Source: Chalara sp. BL73 (taxonomy: Eukaryota; Ascomycota; Leotiomycetes; Helotiales). Taken from it: 64,000 bases of DNA. Below are positions 46,421 through 57,500 of this stretch, one piece after another; within the stretch, counting starts at the first letter, position 1, and every line of letters starts with the position of its first letter. Both the position numbers and the translations under genes were made by a program. The stretch is taken from assembly GCA_918026815.1 (NCBI GenBank), contig CAKJVC010000038.1:124001-188000 (forward strand). The letters run 5' to 3'. Below the pieces are notes generated by a model, which worked only from the letters and a program-made list of their open reading frames with translations, did no database searches and was not told where the DNA came from.

Positions 46421-48709
46421 ATGAACTTGCAAAACTTAGCCTTCAAGAAGGGCAAAGAAGCGGCTGGTCATAATGTGAGTCAACCTGTGTACTAGCGGTG
46501 AGGCATTACTGAGTATGCAGATACAATCTTGGACGAGGCGAGGAAGACGCTTAGAAGAGGTTAACAATGGTCAAGTACGACACCTGGCTACTGCGAGACC
46601 AGCTGCGAGTCATTTGAGGGATGAATTGACCAGAGAACATGTCCGAGATCTGTCTAGCAAGCAGAAGGCTAAGAAAGAAGCAAAGGCGCTGGATAGAGTA
46701 CGTGACTCAATCCGGAGCTGTGGATAGCGTCTAACATTTTGTAGGACTTCTTCATATCTGTGCTCGGCTCGTCGGCTACAAAACGTGATGCGAAAGCCTA
46801 CATTCAGCGATTCATGCCTCCACAGGAGAAGCCTCTGCCAAAACCTTCTGCTATAACTGATACGCCAGTGCCAATATTGCAAGGTAATGAAGTGAATCTT
46901 GGTGGCTTCTACGGAAACGCTCGAGCCGTGCAGGACAGCCCAAAATTTGTCCAGCAGCCAGAAACACAAGTCAAGCCAGCTATACAACCCCAACTACACA
47001 TTGCATTGGTTAAGATCCGAGCACCTGAAAGCCTCCATGATGAAACACTAAAAGGAATAGGCCGTACAATATCACAACTAAACCGGCTAGGTTTGACGAG
47101 CGTTGTGGTGGTTGAATGCAGTGAGCAAATCAAGTTGAGCTCCTCTGCAGATCTGGAATGGCGAAGCAATGTCGACAAACAAGCCAATAGAATTGTTGCT
47201 GCATTCGACGGCCACGGAGGTGCAAGACTTGTTAATAGTGTTATCGGAATCTTTGAGGTGAAAAATCCAGGAAATCCTGCGTATAATTGTAGTAATGTCC
47301 ATGTTACTATGCGCGAACTATTAATGAAACCTCTGAGGCGAGGATTGATACCTGTTATTCCATGTACAGGATACATTGAAAGCACTCATGCATCAGTCTC
47401 TATTCCTGCGAACGAGGTTGTGTTGGCACTCACAAGAGAATTTGCTGGAGTGGCGTCAGGTTTACCAGATGAAGCTCCAAGTATCGCCAAGCAACGCCTG
47501 CAGAGCTTACCAAAAGAGGTGTCTTTAGACAGACTGATCATCCTGGATCCTCTTGGTGGCATTCCGGCCTCAGATCGTGAAAATGGCTATCATGTTTTCT
47601 TGAACATGGAGCAGGAGTTTGAGTCCGCTAAACGGGATCTTGCTCGTGGAGGGTTTTCTAAGAATGCCATCTCATTGGAAACAAGAGCTGAACCATCGGA
47701 GATCTCTGAACTGGGCTCAAGTAATCCGTCCTCGAAGCTCGTGGATAATGAGTTTGGGTCGATTCCTCAGTCATCTACTGTCCAGTCTTGGTCCAATACC
47801 CGAAAGAACGAGTATAATCAACATATGCTCAACCTGGAGCTGGCTCGCTCTGTTCTTGCAATACTCCCTCCTAGTTCTTCTGCTTTGCTGACTACGCCTG
47901 ATGAAGCTGCAAACTCTGGCAGACAACCAGACATTCCCTTCCAAGCAGCTGGCGTTGGGACGCGAAGACAACGAAATCCTCTGATTCACAACCTTCTAAC
48001 AGATAAGCCCATCTTTTCGTCCTCGTTGCCCGTAGGACGGCTTGGTCCTGTGACATCAGCTAAATTAGAGCTTGCTCATGTTACCCCAGCCACTTTTGCT
48101 AAACATGGAATGCCTGTCTCTATCTTCCCGGACCCTAGAATTACTCCATGGGAGCCACCTCGACCTGGGAAGCCAAATTTGACCTTGACAGATTCACATA
48201 TTGATCTTCCTCGCCTTGTTCATCTTATTGAAGACTCGTTCGGGAGGAAACTCGATGTGCAGGATTATCTCAAACGAGTCAACCACCGCATAGCCGGGGT
48301 TATCATTGCCGGAGAGTATGAAGGTGGGGCTCTATTGACATGGGAGACACCTCCAGGTGTTGTCGATGACGGCAGCTTAGAAAGCAGAGCACGTATGGTG
48401 CCATATCTCGATAAATTTGCAGTATTAAAACGAAGCCAGGGCAGTGGTGGAACAGCTGATGTTGTTTTCAAGGCAATGGTCAGAGACTGCTTTCCTCAAG
48501 GAGTATGCTGGAGATCTCGAAAGACAAATGTGGTGAATAAGTGGTACTTTGAGAGATCAAGAGGAACATGGAAGTTACCAGATACTGGATGGACTATGTT
48601 TTGGACCACGCCAGATTTGACACTAGACCCGCAGCGGTTCCGAGACTATGAAGGGGTATGTAGAAACATTGAGCCATCTTGGGCTGATAATAAGGGCGTA
48701 TTGGACTAG
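46421..48709 (+). CDS. ARG2: Acetylglutamate synthase, mitochondrial (Arg2)
   Basis: First enzyme of arginine synthesis: acetyl-CoA + glutamate to N-acetylglutamate, in the mitochondrial matrix. Exons 46421-46474, 46521-46697 and 46745-48709, introns of 46 and 47 nt; product 731 aa, in the family range. Seen: a basic N terminus compatible with mitochondrial import ([21 protein letters not shown]), [20 protein letters not shown], an amino-acid-kinase-like domain ([18 protein letters not shown]..., [24 protein letters not shown]) and a C-terminal GNAT domain ([59 protein letters not shown]). Alternative start: ATG 46515, seven codons before exon 2 joins, giving 715 aa; then 46421-46495 would be a 24-codon upstream ORF. 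Confidence 0.92.
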
Positions 48710-49296
48710 GATTGGATATTTACTGTGAGGACTTGGACTTGAGATGAAATATATAGACAACCAAAGAGAACTTTGAAGCTCTATCTGAGAACTGAGAATC
48801 TCAAGCCGCAATAATTCTATCCTCAACTATAGACAAGCGAACAACTCGTTGTCAGTGCAGAAAATCTAACGAAAAACCGAGACTACTATTGTGCATCCAC
48901 AATATTGGGCACCTTGGAGGCGCCTAACCAGAGAAATCGCAAGTCACTTGCCCTGCATTCGGGCTAGGATTAGGGTTTGGTGGGTAACATATATTGAGGG
49001 TCGCTTCATGTATTCCATAGAATACTTGCCATCAAGCTTATTGGGGAGTGAAGCTATAGCTGCTCAGAACATTTAGACTCATTTAAGGCAATTGGAACAA
49101 GTAAAATTCAGTTCCCCAACTACAAAGCAGTCGTATTGCGACTGTAATTCCATATCACGTGCAAACGCTGATCCTGCCGCTAAGATCCTTACGTAAGGTC
49201 TTCGCGTCTCCTTGCCCAAAGACCAAACCTCACCCGGAATAATCAAACCTCTATGAAAAGAGATACCATCACTCAATACGCAAACCAAACGCAATC
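48710..49296. other. Intergenic between ARG2 and the BAR-domain gene
   Basis: 3' flank of ARG2 and promoter of the next + gene; no further gene seen. A small + frame at 48891-49076 has no signature. Confidence 0.55.
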
Positions 49297-50572
49297 ATGG
49301 ATAAAATCAATTCCTTTGGAAAGAACTTTACGTTAGTTGCATCCTAATCAATCCTAAATAACGGCTCTGTGAAGCTCTTAGTAGCTGCCTACGGCAATCC
49401 TCATATCTCCTAGGGATTCGAAGCTGACCTAATTTTACAGCGCATCGTTCACCCCGTTCGCAGCACGCACTCAGCAATATGTGAAGGAACAGCTTGGGCA
49501 AGCTGAGGATAAGGTTAGAACAATGGACGACCCCTATATATCGCGGATAGAAGCTTACCAAATGAACAGACCCAGCTTCCTCCCGATTATATTGAGCTGG
49601 AGAAGCGGGTTGATGCTTTGAAGCAGGTTCACCAGAAGATGCTTCAGGTTACGTGAGTGATCTACATTGTCTATCCGTTAATACCGCAGAGGGCTGACGA
49701 TCTGTACTAGCAACCAATACTCAAATGAAGCCTACGATTATCCCAATAACATCAAGGAGGTTAGATAACCTTGCACTTGCTGTCTTTGCATCTGCTAATA
49801 GTAGCATAGTCGTTTACCGATCTCAGCCGAACTGTCAGCGAGAAGGTCCAACTCCTGACCTCTGCAACTACTCCAGCAGAAGCTCAAGCTGCCCTTACAG
49901 CTCCACCGTCCGCTAAACCACAACCAAAGACCTTCAACCACGCCATCGCGCGAGCCAGTTTGGCGAGCAGTCAGCTCCTGCAACAGCAAAATAGTGGTGC
50001 CGGTGAAGACCCTCTCGCAACTGCACTCGAAAAATATGCTTTAGCTAGTGAGCGTGTTGGCGAAGCCAGACTCGCCCAAGATTCGCAGATCCAGAGCCGC
50101 TTCCTTGCAGGCTGGAGCACAACCCTGAACACCAACCTCATGTTCGCAACCCGTGCCAGGAAGAGTGTCGAGAACTCGAGACTGTTGCTTGATGCTGCCA
50201 AAGCCAAGTCCAAGACTGGCGGATGGCACCTTCCAGGTCAGCAGAAGGAGCATGGCCACGAGGAGGAGCTCGCCAGCGAGGAGGCTAGAGTTGAAATTGA
50301 GCAAGCCGAGGATGAATTTGTTGGCCAAACAGAAGAAGCTGTCGGCGTTATGAAGAATGTAAGCTGCCTTCATATCCTGTTATAATATGCATACAAGCTA
50401 ACATAAATAGGTTCTCGATACCCCCGAGCCCCTCCGTAACCTCGCTGATTTGATCGCCGCCCAACTTGAGTTCCACAAGAAGGCATACGAGATCTTGAGC
50501 GAGCTCGCGCCAGTTGTTGATGGTCTGCAGGTCGAGCAAGAGGTAAAGCGCTCCCAGGATTTCTCTGCCTAA
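49297..50572 (+). CDS. GVP36: BAR-domain protein, Gvp36-like
   Basis: Membrane-curvature-sensing BAR protein; yeast Gvp36 is Golgi-associated and acts in endocytosis and vesicle traffic. Six exons: 49297-49331, 49441-49513, 49570-49652, 49711-49759, 49810-50358 and 50411-50572; introns 109, 56, 58, 50 and 52 nt; product 316 aa. Seen: MDKINSFGKNFTASFTPFAA then RTQQYVKEQLGQAEDKTQLP, DYIELEKRVDALKQVHQKML, DYPNNIKESFTDLSRTVSEK, ALEKYALASERVGEARLAQD, QIQSRFLAGW and a long helical C-terminal part (EIEQAEDEFVGQTEEAVGVM, LIAAQLEFHKKAYEILSELA). This order is that of the Gvp36/BAR_2 family. The 3' end is uncertain: a GTAAAG donor at 50543 could splice to about 50630 and give a slightly different last few residues. 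Confidence 0.88.
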
Positions 50573-51334
50573 TTCACCTCCCATCATCTATCACCATGCT
50601 TCTCACTCATCTTCATCCGTCAATTCAGAATGTACAATTAAGGAACGGTCGCTGATGGTTGCCTTAGGCCAGCTACCGGAAGAGCCGTGATGGAAGCGCG
50701 TGAATTCTGACTGGGTTGCAGGAGAACAACGATTCGTTTGCGTCGACCAGGAGCGACAACCATTTGTTTTAAGGCCAGCACAGATGCTTGCATGGCCTGA
50801 GGAGGAAGAGTGTCTGTAGTATGAAAGCTTTGTTCTTGAGAGTATGGCGTTGACATTATGGATTTGATTCCCCCTTCTATAGGTATCGAGAATCTACATT
50901 AGTTTTGCATTTAGTCTGATGCCAAGTCTCCCAAACATGAAATATAGTCAAATACTCATAAAGCTGCTATTTATCAAAGTTTGGCGTTTATCTGAAACAT
51001 ACTCAGAAATTCGAGACCCCCCTATATGAATGGCTTCTATTCCGCGTTTTCTTTGCAGATTGTACCAAATTACTCAAAGGCAACTTGACACATTCTTTTT
51101 GCAAAAGCGCCTGACACCACCCCACACTCTCTCTCCAAGTTCGCTCTTAGAATAAATTCTGGTATCGCTAACGCTGTGGACCTTAAGTCCCAATGCACCT
51201 CTTGACGCCTATTCTAAAAATCGCTCAAAAAACGCCACCCATGCTCTTTACTCCCTATCTATCCCGCCCCAATGACACTCACTCCCCGAATACCGCCATG
51301 CACGACACCTCGCCTCCCTCAGCTCAGAAACTCA
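50573..51334. other. Convergent 3' region
   Basis: About 760 nt between convergent stop codons of the BAR-domain and E2 genes. It may hold a last small exon of the former (50630-50655). A minus frame at 50638-50856 (72 codons) has no signature. No other gene seen. Confidence 0.5.
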
Positions 51335-52061
51335 CTAATCCTCCCCCAAACTCTCCCGAACACACTTCCTACATCTGCGCTTGAATTCCTTGTTCCCATT
51401 GGTTTGCTCCTCGCGCCACAACTTGCCGGCCTCGACGTTCGCGGGGGACTCATCGTTCGGGGAGTGCAAGAGGGAGATGACAGAGATAAGAATTGATTCA
51501 GGGGTTTGAACTTTCTATCGTTAGCCCTCAATCCCATCACATCTTCAGGGATCATATCAAGCTCTGTCAATCTACTTATAGAGAAGAGAAGGTGACTCGG
51601 GGGAGGGAAAGATACATACCAGGCGTCCACCGCTCAGCACCGCTCTCATATCCGTATGGGTCCTCTCCTGGCGGGTGAAGAATACTAATGCAGAGCTGGC
51701 CGTTCTCATAGATGTTTGGGTGGAAGGGGATCGGTGTTTGGAAGGTGAGGGTTGGTGGCATGTGGGGGTAGTCCTGGGGGAAGGCGAGGATGCAGCGGAA
51801 GTTGCCTCCTAGTTTTGTCTTTCATTAGCATATTCCCTTCCTGATTTATAAATATTGCTTTGGCACCCGTGAGGAGGGGAAGGGAAGAGAGGCGAAAGTA
51901 CCTCCATAATAGCGATTGTCGTCCTCGTTGATCATGAGTATGACTTCCCACTTAAAGATATTGCCATCAATGAGCCCACATGAGATACCGGGGAGGTCTT
52001 TTGCGTTCTTCATCTGTTTGAAGTGGTTCGCGAGGAGTGTTGCTGCGGCGGAGGTTGCCAT
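51335..52061 (-). CDS. ubc15: Ubiquitin-conjugating enzyme E2, UBE2G/Ubc15-like
   Basis: E2 that carries ubiquitin as a thioester. Exons 51902-52061, 51620-51805 and 51335-51510 with introns of 96 nt (GTACTT to CTAGGAG) and 109 nt (GTATGT, GGGCTAACGATAGAAAG); product 173 aa. Seen: [17 protein letters not shown] at 82-84, the catalytic Cys92 in [12 protein letters not shown], followed by the acidic insertion [16 protein letters not shown] that marks the Ubc7/Ubc15/Cdc34 branch, then [20 protein letters not shown]. The HPPG-D/E-D-x-YGYE form is nearest to fission-yeast Ubc15/human UBE2G1 rather than the ER-degradation enzyme Ubc7/UBE2G2. All exons keep frame across splices. Confidence 0.92.
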
Positions 52062-53066
52062 CTTGTAGGATGGTGGAGAGTTGAGATTAAACCTGCGCAA
52101 AAAGCTGAAGGTAGATCTTGGTGATGGATTGTCTTATGCGGGAATCCAGTGAGTAAAACAAAGGCGAAAGGCAATGACCAGAGAGAATATTTTGGAATGT
52201 TAACGGCGAGTCTCGATCGAATGGGGTTGAGGACTCGTGGAGACTGGTGTCGATAGTGCCGGTCTGGGGCAGCGACCGCCTGCCAGAAAGGGGCATACGC
52301 TTAAACTTTCCACTTATTTTGAACCAGTCTGGGAAGCTGGATTTATATTGTTAATATAAGTGAAGACTTCACATTTTGACTTCACGGCTTTAAAGAAGTT
52401 CACACTATCAAAATAAGTGCTTTGATTTCCATCAATTCCACCTTGAGTTGAGAAGCAGTTCATATTGTTCTTTGTCCATAGGAAGGGCTTGCATGCATTC
52501 AAGTAACAACTCGTCAGGAAAGGAGACATACTAGAAGCCACAATCAAAGTTGGACCAGGCCGTCTTTGGTACTTTTGCAAGTATCCCCAGACATTCTCTG
52601 CTTGAGTCTTCTATTGTTGTACGATCAATTCTGGAGTGCTACAAGCGCTTACCAGACTTCAAGCTAGCCTCCTAGGTCTCAGCCATAATCGAAAGACTGG
52701 AAGTTTGTTCCCAACGTCAAACAAGCATAGTCCCTTTTTATTATTAATATTCATTCTTTTTTATTGATTAAGAGAGGCTGCGTGTCTTGATTTGAGAGAA
52801 ATACCCCGCATTTCAATAACCGTTGGTCGCCCTGCGATTATCAGTATCACGCAATGTGCAACTATTTTTCGTACCTATCGAATGGCCAAAGGGGTTAGTT
52901 AACGGAGATTTCTAATCCTGTCGTGCTATTGCATTTGAAATCAACAAATTCCCTGAATATATATAAGCTCTCATCAAAGATACACATCGCCTGCATTCAT
53001 GTACTTTATCGGCATTCCATTATCTTGAACCAAAAATTCTATTGTAGCAAATCGTTTTCTGACGGC
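52062..53066. other. Divergent intergenic region, E2 gene and AsaB-like gene
   Basis: About 1 kb. Holds the E2 promoter on the left and, for the + gene, a TATATATAAG element at 52957-52966, about 100 nt before the start at 53067. No additional gene seen; small minus frames at 52087-52296 and 52314-52580 have no signature. Confidence 0.5.
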
Positions 53067-54091
53067 ATGACATCAGTCGCTCAAATCTCAGCAGTTGCGC
53101 CTCATCTTTTATCCCCAGTGGGAAATCAAGCCCAGGTAGCCGAATCTTCATCCCAGTTCTCGAACTCATCACCAAGAGATATAAGAGCGGTCTTCAACTA
53201 TTTCAAAGATCCAGAAGATGGCTCCGAACCTGAACCAAATTATTCGAATAAGCCTGCAAGCTATGAGCGAGTGCCAATTTCCCAAGAACTCGCCGTTCAT
53301 GATATCAGGGGACGCGAAGATCAGTATACGCTTGATAATATAGGCTTCCAAGTTGTCAGGCACACAAGTACTGAGACTGAGTTTCTGGATGATGAGCACA
53401 TCAAGGCTGTTTACTATCCAGAAGTCGAAGAACTTCTGAAACAGACGTAAGAATGAATCGCAACAGCTCTAATTAAAGTCGAGGCTGATTCGTAGTTAGA
53501 ACTGGTGCTACTAAGATCTTCATCTTTGACCACACGATCCGTCGTCAAGCGGTAGACTCTCGTGTGAAGGTCAATGATTCCAAGGATCCAGCAAATTCTC
53601 CCCCATCTCAATCTCTCCGCGGTCCGGTGCAGCGTGTGCACATTGATCAATCCTATAGTGCGTCCAAAGACCGCGTCTTACACCACCTTCCTGACGAAGC
53701 TGAGACTCTTCTTAAAGGCCGCTACCAGATCATCAACGTCTGGCGTCCCATCAAGACCATCTTCAAAGATCCTCTGGGCATCGCGGCTGCGAACTCCGTG
53801 CAAGAGGATGAGTTGGTGCCTATCAAGCTAATTTATCCGCACCGCGTGGGAGAGACTTATTCTGTGAGACCTGCAAAAGAAGGCAGAACCGATGGTGGCC
53901 ACAAGTGGCATTATATCTCAAGGCAAGCGCCCGATGAAGTCACGTTAATCAAGTGTTTTGATTCGAAGACTGATGGGCGAGCGAGACGAGTGCCGCATAG
54001 TGCATTTGTAGATGAGGAATATAAGGATGAGGCGGCGAGGGAGAGCATTGAAGTTCGAACGCTCGTTTTCCACCCTAATGATACAGCATAA
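53067..54091 (+). CDS. AsaB/CmcJ-family hydroxylase/desaturase-like protein
   Basis: Member of the fungal family that includes AsaB of the aspergillic acid pathway and resembles bacterial CmcJ; these are oxygenase-like enzymes often found in secondary-metabolite clusters. Exons 53067-53446 and 53500-54091, intron 53 nt (GTAAGA, TCTAATTAAAG, GTTAG); product 323 aa. Seen: IRAVFNYFKDPEDGSEPEPN near the N terminus, TKIFIFDHTIRR, RVHIDQSYSA (His174, Asp176), YQIINVWRPIKTIFKDPLGI, GGHKWHYISRQAPDEVTLIK and ARRVPHSAF (His293). The His-x-Asp and distal His could form an iron site; this is inference. The frame is open upstream to 52923 but without ATG; MTSVAQIS with a TATA about 100 nt upstream is the start. 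No backbone synthase is within the window. Confidence 0.87.
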
Positions 54092-54873
54092 AGGGGGAGT
54101 AGTCTTTCAAGATTGACGTAATTACGGGCACGTGCACGGCTAGTAATTTGAACTTATTTGAGCTCGAATATTTCTATTTCGTAATTTGAGTAGGTGATAC
54201 TTCGCCAATAGTGTACAGATCAGTGTAGCAGGTCGCTTAGAATATGCAGACCAGTCAGAATCCTGGTCGCGCTTACCCGAGTTGGGTCTTGGCATGAGGC
54301 CGCCTATTGAAGACGAAACTGTAAAGGTCGGTTCTAACTAGATATTTATGGCACCTTCATTCCCTCATTGGTAAACCATGCAGACTATATGTTGTTTCAG
54401 GATAATCTATAAGGAGATTGGCTGAGGGGGAGGCCACCTATATCGTAGTTTCACCCAAGCAGATACGACCGCAACGCTGTAACCCTGTTTTCGACATCTT
54501 ATATGCGCAAGCCTTTCATTGAGGCTTTCTCACACGTTGCTCTAAAATATGTATGCTCTGAGGAGGCCGCCCATAATTTGATGAGCCTGAAATCCTTGAA
54601 GGGCACCACAAAACCAAGGTGCTGCAGCTCAGAGTTCGTTCTACTCATATATAGTCATATCTCGCGATTCTTAATTGCACCATGCCAACATTTTCGTTTT
54701 CCAATCAAGTAAATTGATTATATACTTCAATTTTTTCACTTTGAGGACCTTCAAGAAGATAATTCATACTGCTGCAGGAGTCATGTCTTTCAAGTCTAGT
54801 AGTAAGAAGCCCAGAACAAGGTAGGACAAACCTTCTTGATATTTCCCCTTCAAGATTCAAGACTGAACGGAAC
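54092..54873. other. Intergenic, no recognisable gene
   Basis: About 780 nt; only frames below 70 codons. Nothing else seen. Confidence 0.5.
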
Positions 54874-55413
54874 ATGGATAGCTTCTGTAAACTCAAATCA
54901 CGGCTCTCAAATTATGGAGAGAGTGGGAAATTTTCGAACGCGGAAAGTACGCAAAGATCTGATTCAATTAAGAAGTCTGGTCAAGAATCTCAAGGCGACA
55001 ACTACGACTCATCCTCTGCGCTGGAGTCCGAGGATATCTCTTACGGATATAGTCAAGATTCCACCAGCCTCAGGAGCACGAATTGTCCCGCCCATCAAGA
55101 TGCGGATCAAGTCTTGTTCTACAGCTACGATATAAGCATTGAAGTACAGGATTTTCTCGATCCCAAGTACTCACGCGTACAACAATCTCTCCTCAGCCAA
55201 CACGGAATTCCAAACCAAATGCTTCGGAATGGCGCTGTGTGCTATACATATGGAAATCATGTTGCAGAAGAAATATCCTTGGGTTCTACTTTTGCTCCAG
55301 GCTATGAAGTCTTGTGGGCAGCTCCTGTGTCTAGATATGATGGTTCGAGGCACACGGAAGTGGATGGCCAGGTAGACCATAATCTGCGGGGAATTGGAGC
55401 ACAGTTTTTGTAA
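54874..55413 (+). CDS. Hypothetical protein, 179 aa, single exon
   Basis: ATG at 54874, TAA at 55413. Not recognised. The first 75 residues are hydrophilic and Ser/Glu/Asp-rich (SNYGESGKFSNAESTQRSDS), the rest looks folded: DQVLFYSYDISIEVQDFLDP, QQSLLSQHGIPNQMLRNGAV and GYEVLWAAPVSRYDGS. No signal peptide or membrane span. Lies 780 nt downstream of the AsaB-like gene on the same strand. Length and codon regularity support a real gene; function unknown. Confidence 0.55.
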   Translation: MDSFCKLKSRLSNYGESGKFSNAESTQRSDSIKKSGQESQGDNYDSSSALESEDISYGYSQDSTSLRSTNCPAHQDADQVLFYSYDISIEVQDFLDPKYSRVQQSLLSQHGIPNQMLRNGAVCYTYGNHVAEEISLGSTFAPGYEVLWAAPVSRYDGSRHTEVDGQVDHNLRGIGAQFL

Positions 55414-56077
55414 TCGATTAATTGGATGAACTCGATCAATTCCCTGTATCTAATATTGCTGACTGCTCACTGCTGGAATTCGAAGCCATTTAGTACCCTT
55501 ATCATGTTGAAGCATTGTGCAGCCCACGCATAGTCGTGACTATAATAGCATGTGTACTGGTAAACTTATCTGAGGCGGCACGCCCTTGTGCAGGCTAAAA
55601 CAGATAGGTTCGGTAACCATCTTAGGTTTCTGGGTATCAAGTGAAGCGCTAGTTTCAACCCTTAGTCCTTTACACGCTCATCAGCAATCTACTATCTCGA
55701 CTGTGTTGATGATACAACCGAGCCTATTACTCCCATTGATTTCTTGGTAAGGCAGATTCAATAGGACCACATCTCATCCCTCTCAATACTACGTTGGTGA
55801 CTACCGCTAGATAGTGCCATCATGATATTAGTGCCTGATATTTACTGGCGGTACCACATTCGTATAAATATATATAGAGTTGGTGGTCTTGGTCTTAAAA
55901 TTGTACTCTGGATATTATTTTCGCCAATTGTAGCTATTAGCCATACGTATAAGAAAGTTAAAATAGGCTGGCTGCTCTCATTTAACGTTATATGGTTCCC
56001 CCAAAGCAAGAACACTTGCTTTATAATAATTAACAATACCTAATACTATTCTACATTTATCTGGGTATAATGCATGT
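55414..56077. other. AT-rich, gene-free
   Basis: About 660 nt, AT-rich from 55820 onward. The small frames 55822-56043 (+) and 55842-56036 (-) overlap each other and are compositional. Nothing else seen. Confidence 0.5.
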
Positions 56078-56748
56078 TTATTCATCCTTCTTGATTAACT
56101 CCTTCATATACATGGATAGAAATGGGTGAAGACCACCCCTAAACAGTGCAAAAATGGCCAAAAAGTGATTAGCCAACTGAGAAGTAAATGTATTAACTGA
56201 TTCCAAATGTTTCAAATGTGAAAGCTCGGGTATCAATAGCCTCTGAGCTTCAGGGAAAGTCATGTGTGTAGACATGTTGTGCCTAGGATCCGTGGGGTGG
56301 GCATATGATGGGATCAGTTGTAGAACACCAAGCGCGATGTCATAAACTTTCTCGATCTAAGACAAAATGAATTAGTTCCTAGTGCAGTATTCTTTCATAT
56401 TTCAGGTCTTACAATTCCGAGTCCGTGGGCCTCTAAACTGTAGTGTTTCATCTTCTCACAGATGTCTAGTGTGGTATAGGCTATATCAATTGTGAGATCA
56501 CATCTAATCTCTGCACACTTATGGTCGAGCTCCAAGAACCCATGGTTGGAACATAGCTTCCATAATCTATTTCATAGCCACTGCTGAGTAATCAATATAT
56601 CGGCGTTTTGCGTGTCATCAAGTTGAGGAAATTGTGCATCTTCCGTTGTCTGCGAGCAGGGAGCGAAGACATTGAATGAAGCCTCCTTATATGTGGGCCG
56701 CATGAAATGAGTAGAGATTCGGCACAGGCTTTGGGCTAAAATGACCAT
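56078..56748 (-). pseudogene. Fungal-specific transcription factor (Zn2Cys6 type), C-terminal relic
   Basis: Two exon-like pieces, 56413-56748 and 56078-56356, joined in phase by a 56-nt intron (GTAAGA to TCTTAG), 205 codons. Seen: MVILAQSLCRISTHFMRP, QNADILITQQWL, then in frame TGA (56572-56574), then NRLWKLCSNHGFLE, AYTTLDICEKMKHYSLEAHG, EKVYDIALGVLQLIPSY and a C terminus with HFLAIFALFRGGLHPFLSM. QWL-x-NRLW..C.-HG is typical of the C-terminal part of the fungal_trans (middle homology) region. The TGA stands where an Arg or Lys is expected (CGA to TGA is a C-to-T change). The DNA-binding N-terminal part is not found. Ends with a normal stop. It lies beside a decayed sugar transporter, a common regulator-transporter pairing. 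Confidence 0.6.
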
Positions 56749-56899
56749 TTGCTAGGATGAACGCGCTGACAAGCTAGGCTCTTATTGTGGCACTTATTGT
56801 TCCAGCATTCAATAATATCTTCGTCGAAGGAGTCAAAAAGCTAGATCATAAGGTGAATGCCGTAGGCTGATAAGTCTATTTCGCTCTCTCTTCCCAATA

Positions 56900-57500
56900 G
56901 ATAGCGCTAGAAGAATGCGTCAGAGATTGACATCTTGAAGCGTTCCATCCATGGTACCTGGTCTTCCTACTCCCTTAAAATCTTCTGAGATCAGAGGGTA
57001 TCTAACTCTGCTTGGATCTCAGTTTAGATGTAACCGCCTCGGGCGCTTCGCAAGCTCTTTTCCGCTAAATCATCTCTTCCTTTGATGAGATAGTAGGTGG
57101 GACTTTCGAAGATGAATAAGGTGCCTATTCTAATGATGATTGGCTATGCCATCTGAAGTCCGACAGGAATACGAAATGATGTGCTACCGGCCATGTTTTT
57201 AGTGCCCTGGTTAACGCAAGAAGTGATGGCTACGGCGAAGTCAATCATGATGATAGAAGTACTAATAAGGATACCGCGGACTTCGGGAGGAGAAATCTCA
57301 CCAAGCGACCAGGTGCCTAGAGTCAAGTAAATGAATATTGAAATGGCTAATTCTTGTTAGAATTTAGAGAGGCTCTCAGAGTCCCAGAATCTTAAGGCAA
57401 TTGTACGGCCGACAGTGTAAAGTATCACCTCTGAAGCAGCTGTATGTAGCACGGCGCCAAGCAAACCGAAATTCCAGAAGGTCATAGACATCACAAATAC
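56900..57500 (-). pseudogene. MFS sugar/quinate transporter relic with in-frame stops
   Basis: Read on the minus strand: GAVLHTAASEVILYTVGR, GEISPPEVRGILISTS, QGTKNMAGSTSFRIPVGLQM, then TAG where the family has Trp before PI, then a PESPR-like element FESPTYYLIKGRDDLAEKSL, a TAA, and TEIQAELDTL followed by more stops; PWMERFK follows near 56950. The order GR...EISPP-x-VRG...RIP-x-GLQ...ESP-x-YYLIKGR is that of sugar-porter MFS proteins around membrane spans 3-6 and the central loop. The TGG-to-TAG change is of the G-to-A type expected from RIP. A possible 5' end lies near 57860. Clearly non-functional. Confidence 0.7.

Noticed and set aside
46610..47385. Minus-strand ORFs of 127 and 158 codons
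   Set aside because: Antisense to ARG2 coding exons; no recognisable product.
49971..50373. Minus-strand ORFs of 80 and 110 codons
   Set aside because: Antisense to the BAR-domain gene.
52923..53066. In-frame N-terminal extension of the AsaB-like protein
   Set aside because: No ATG in the extension; contains the TATA element; family N terminus begins at 53067.
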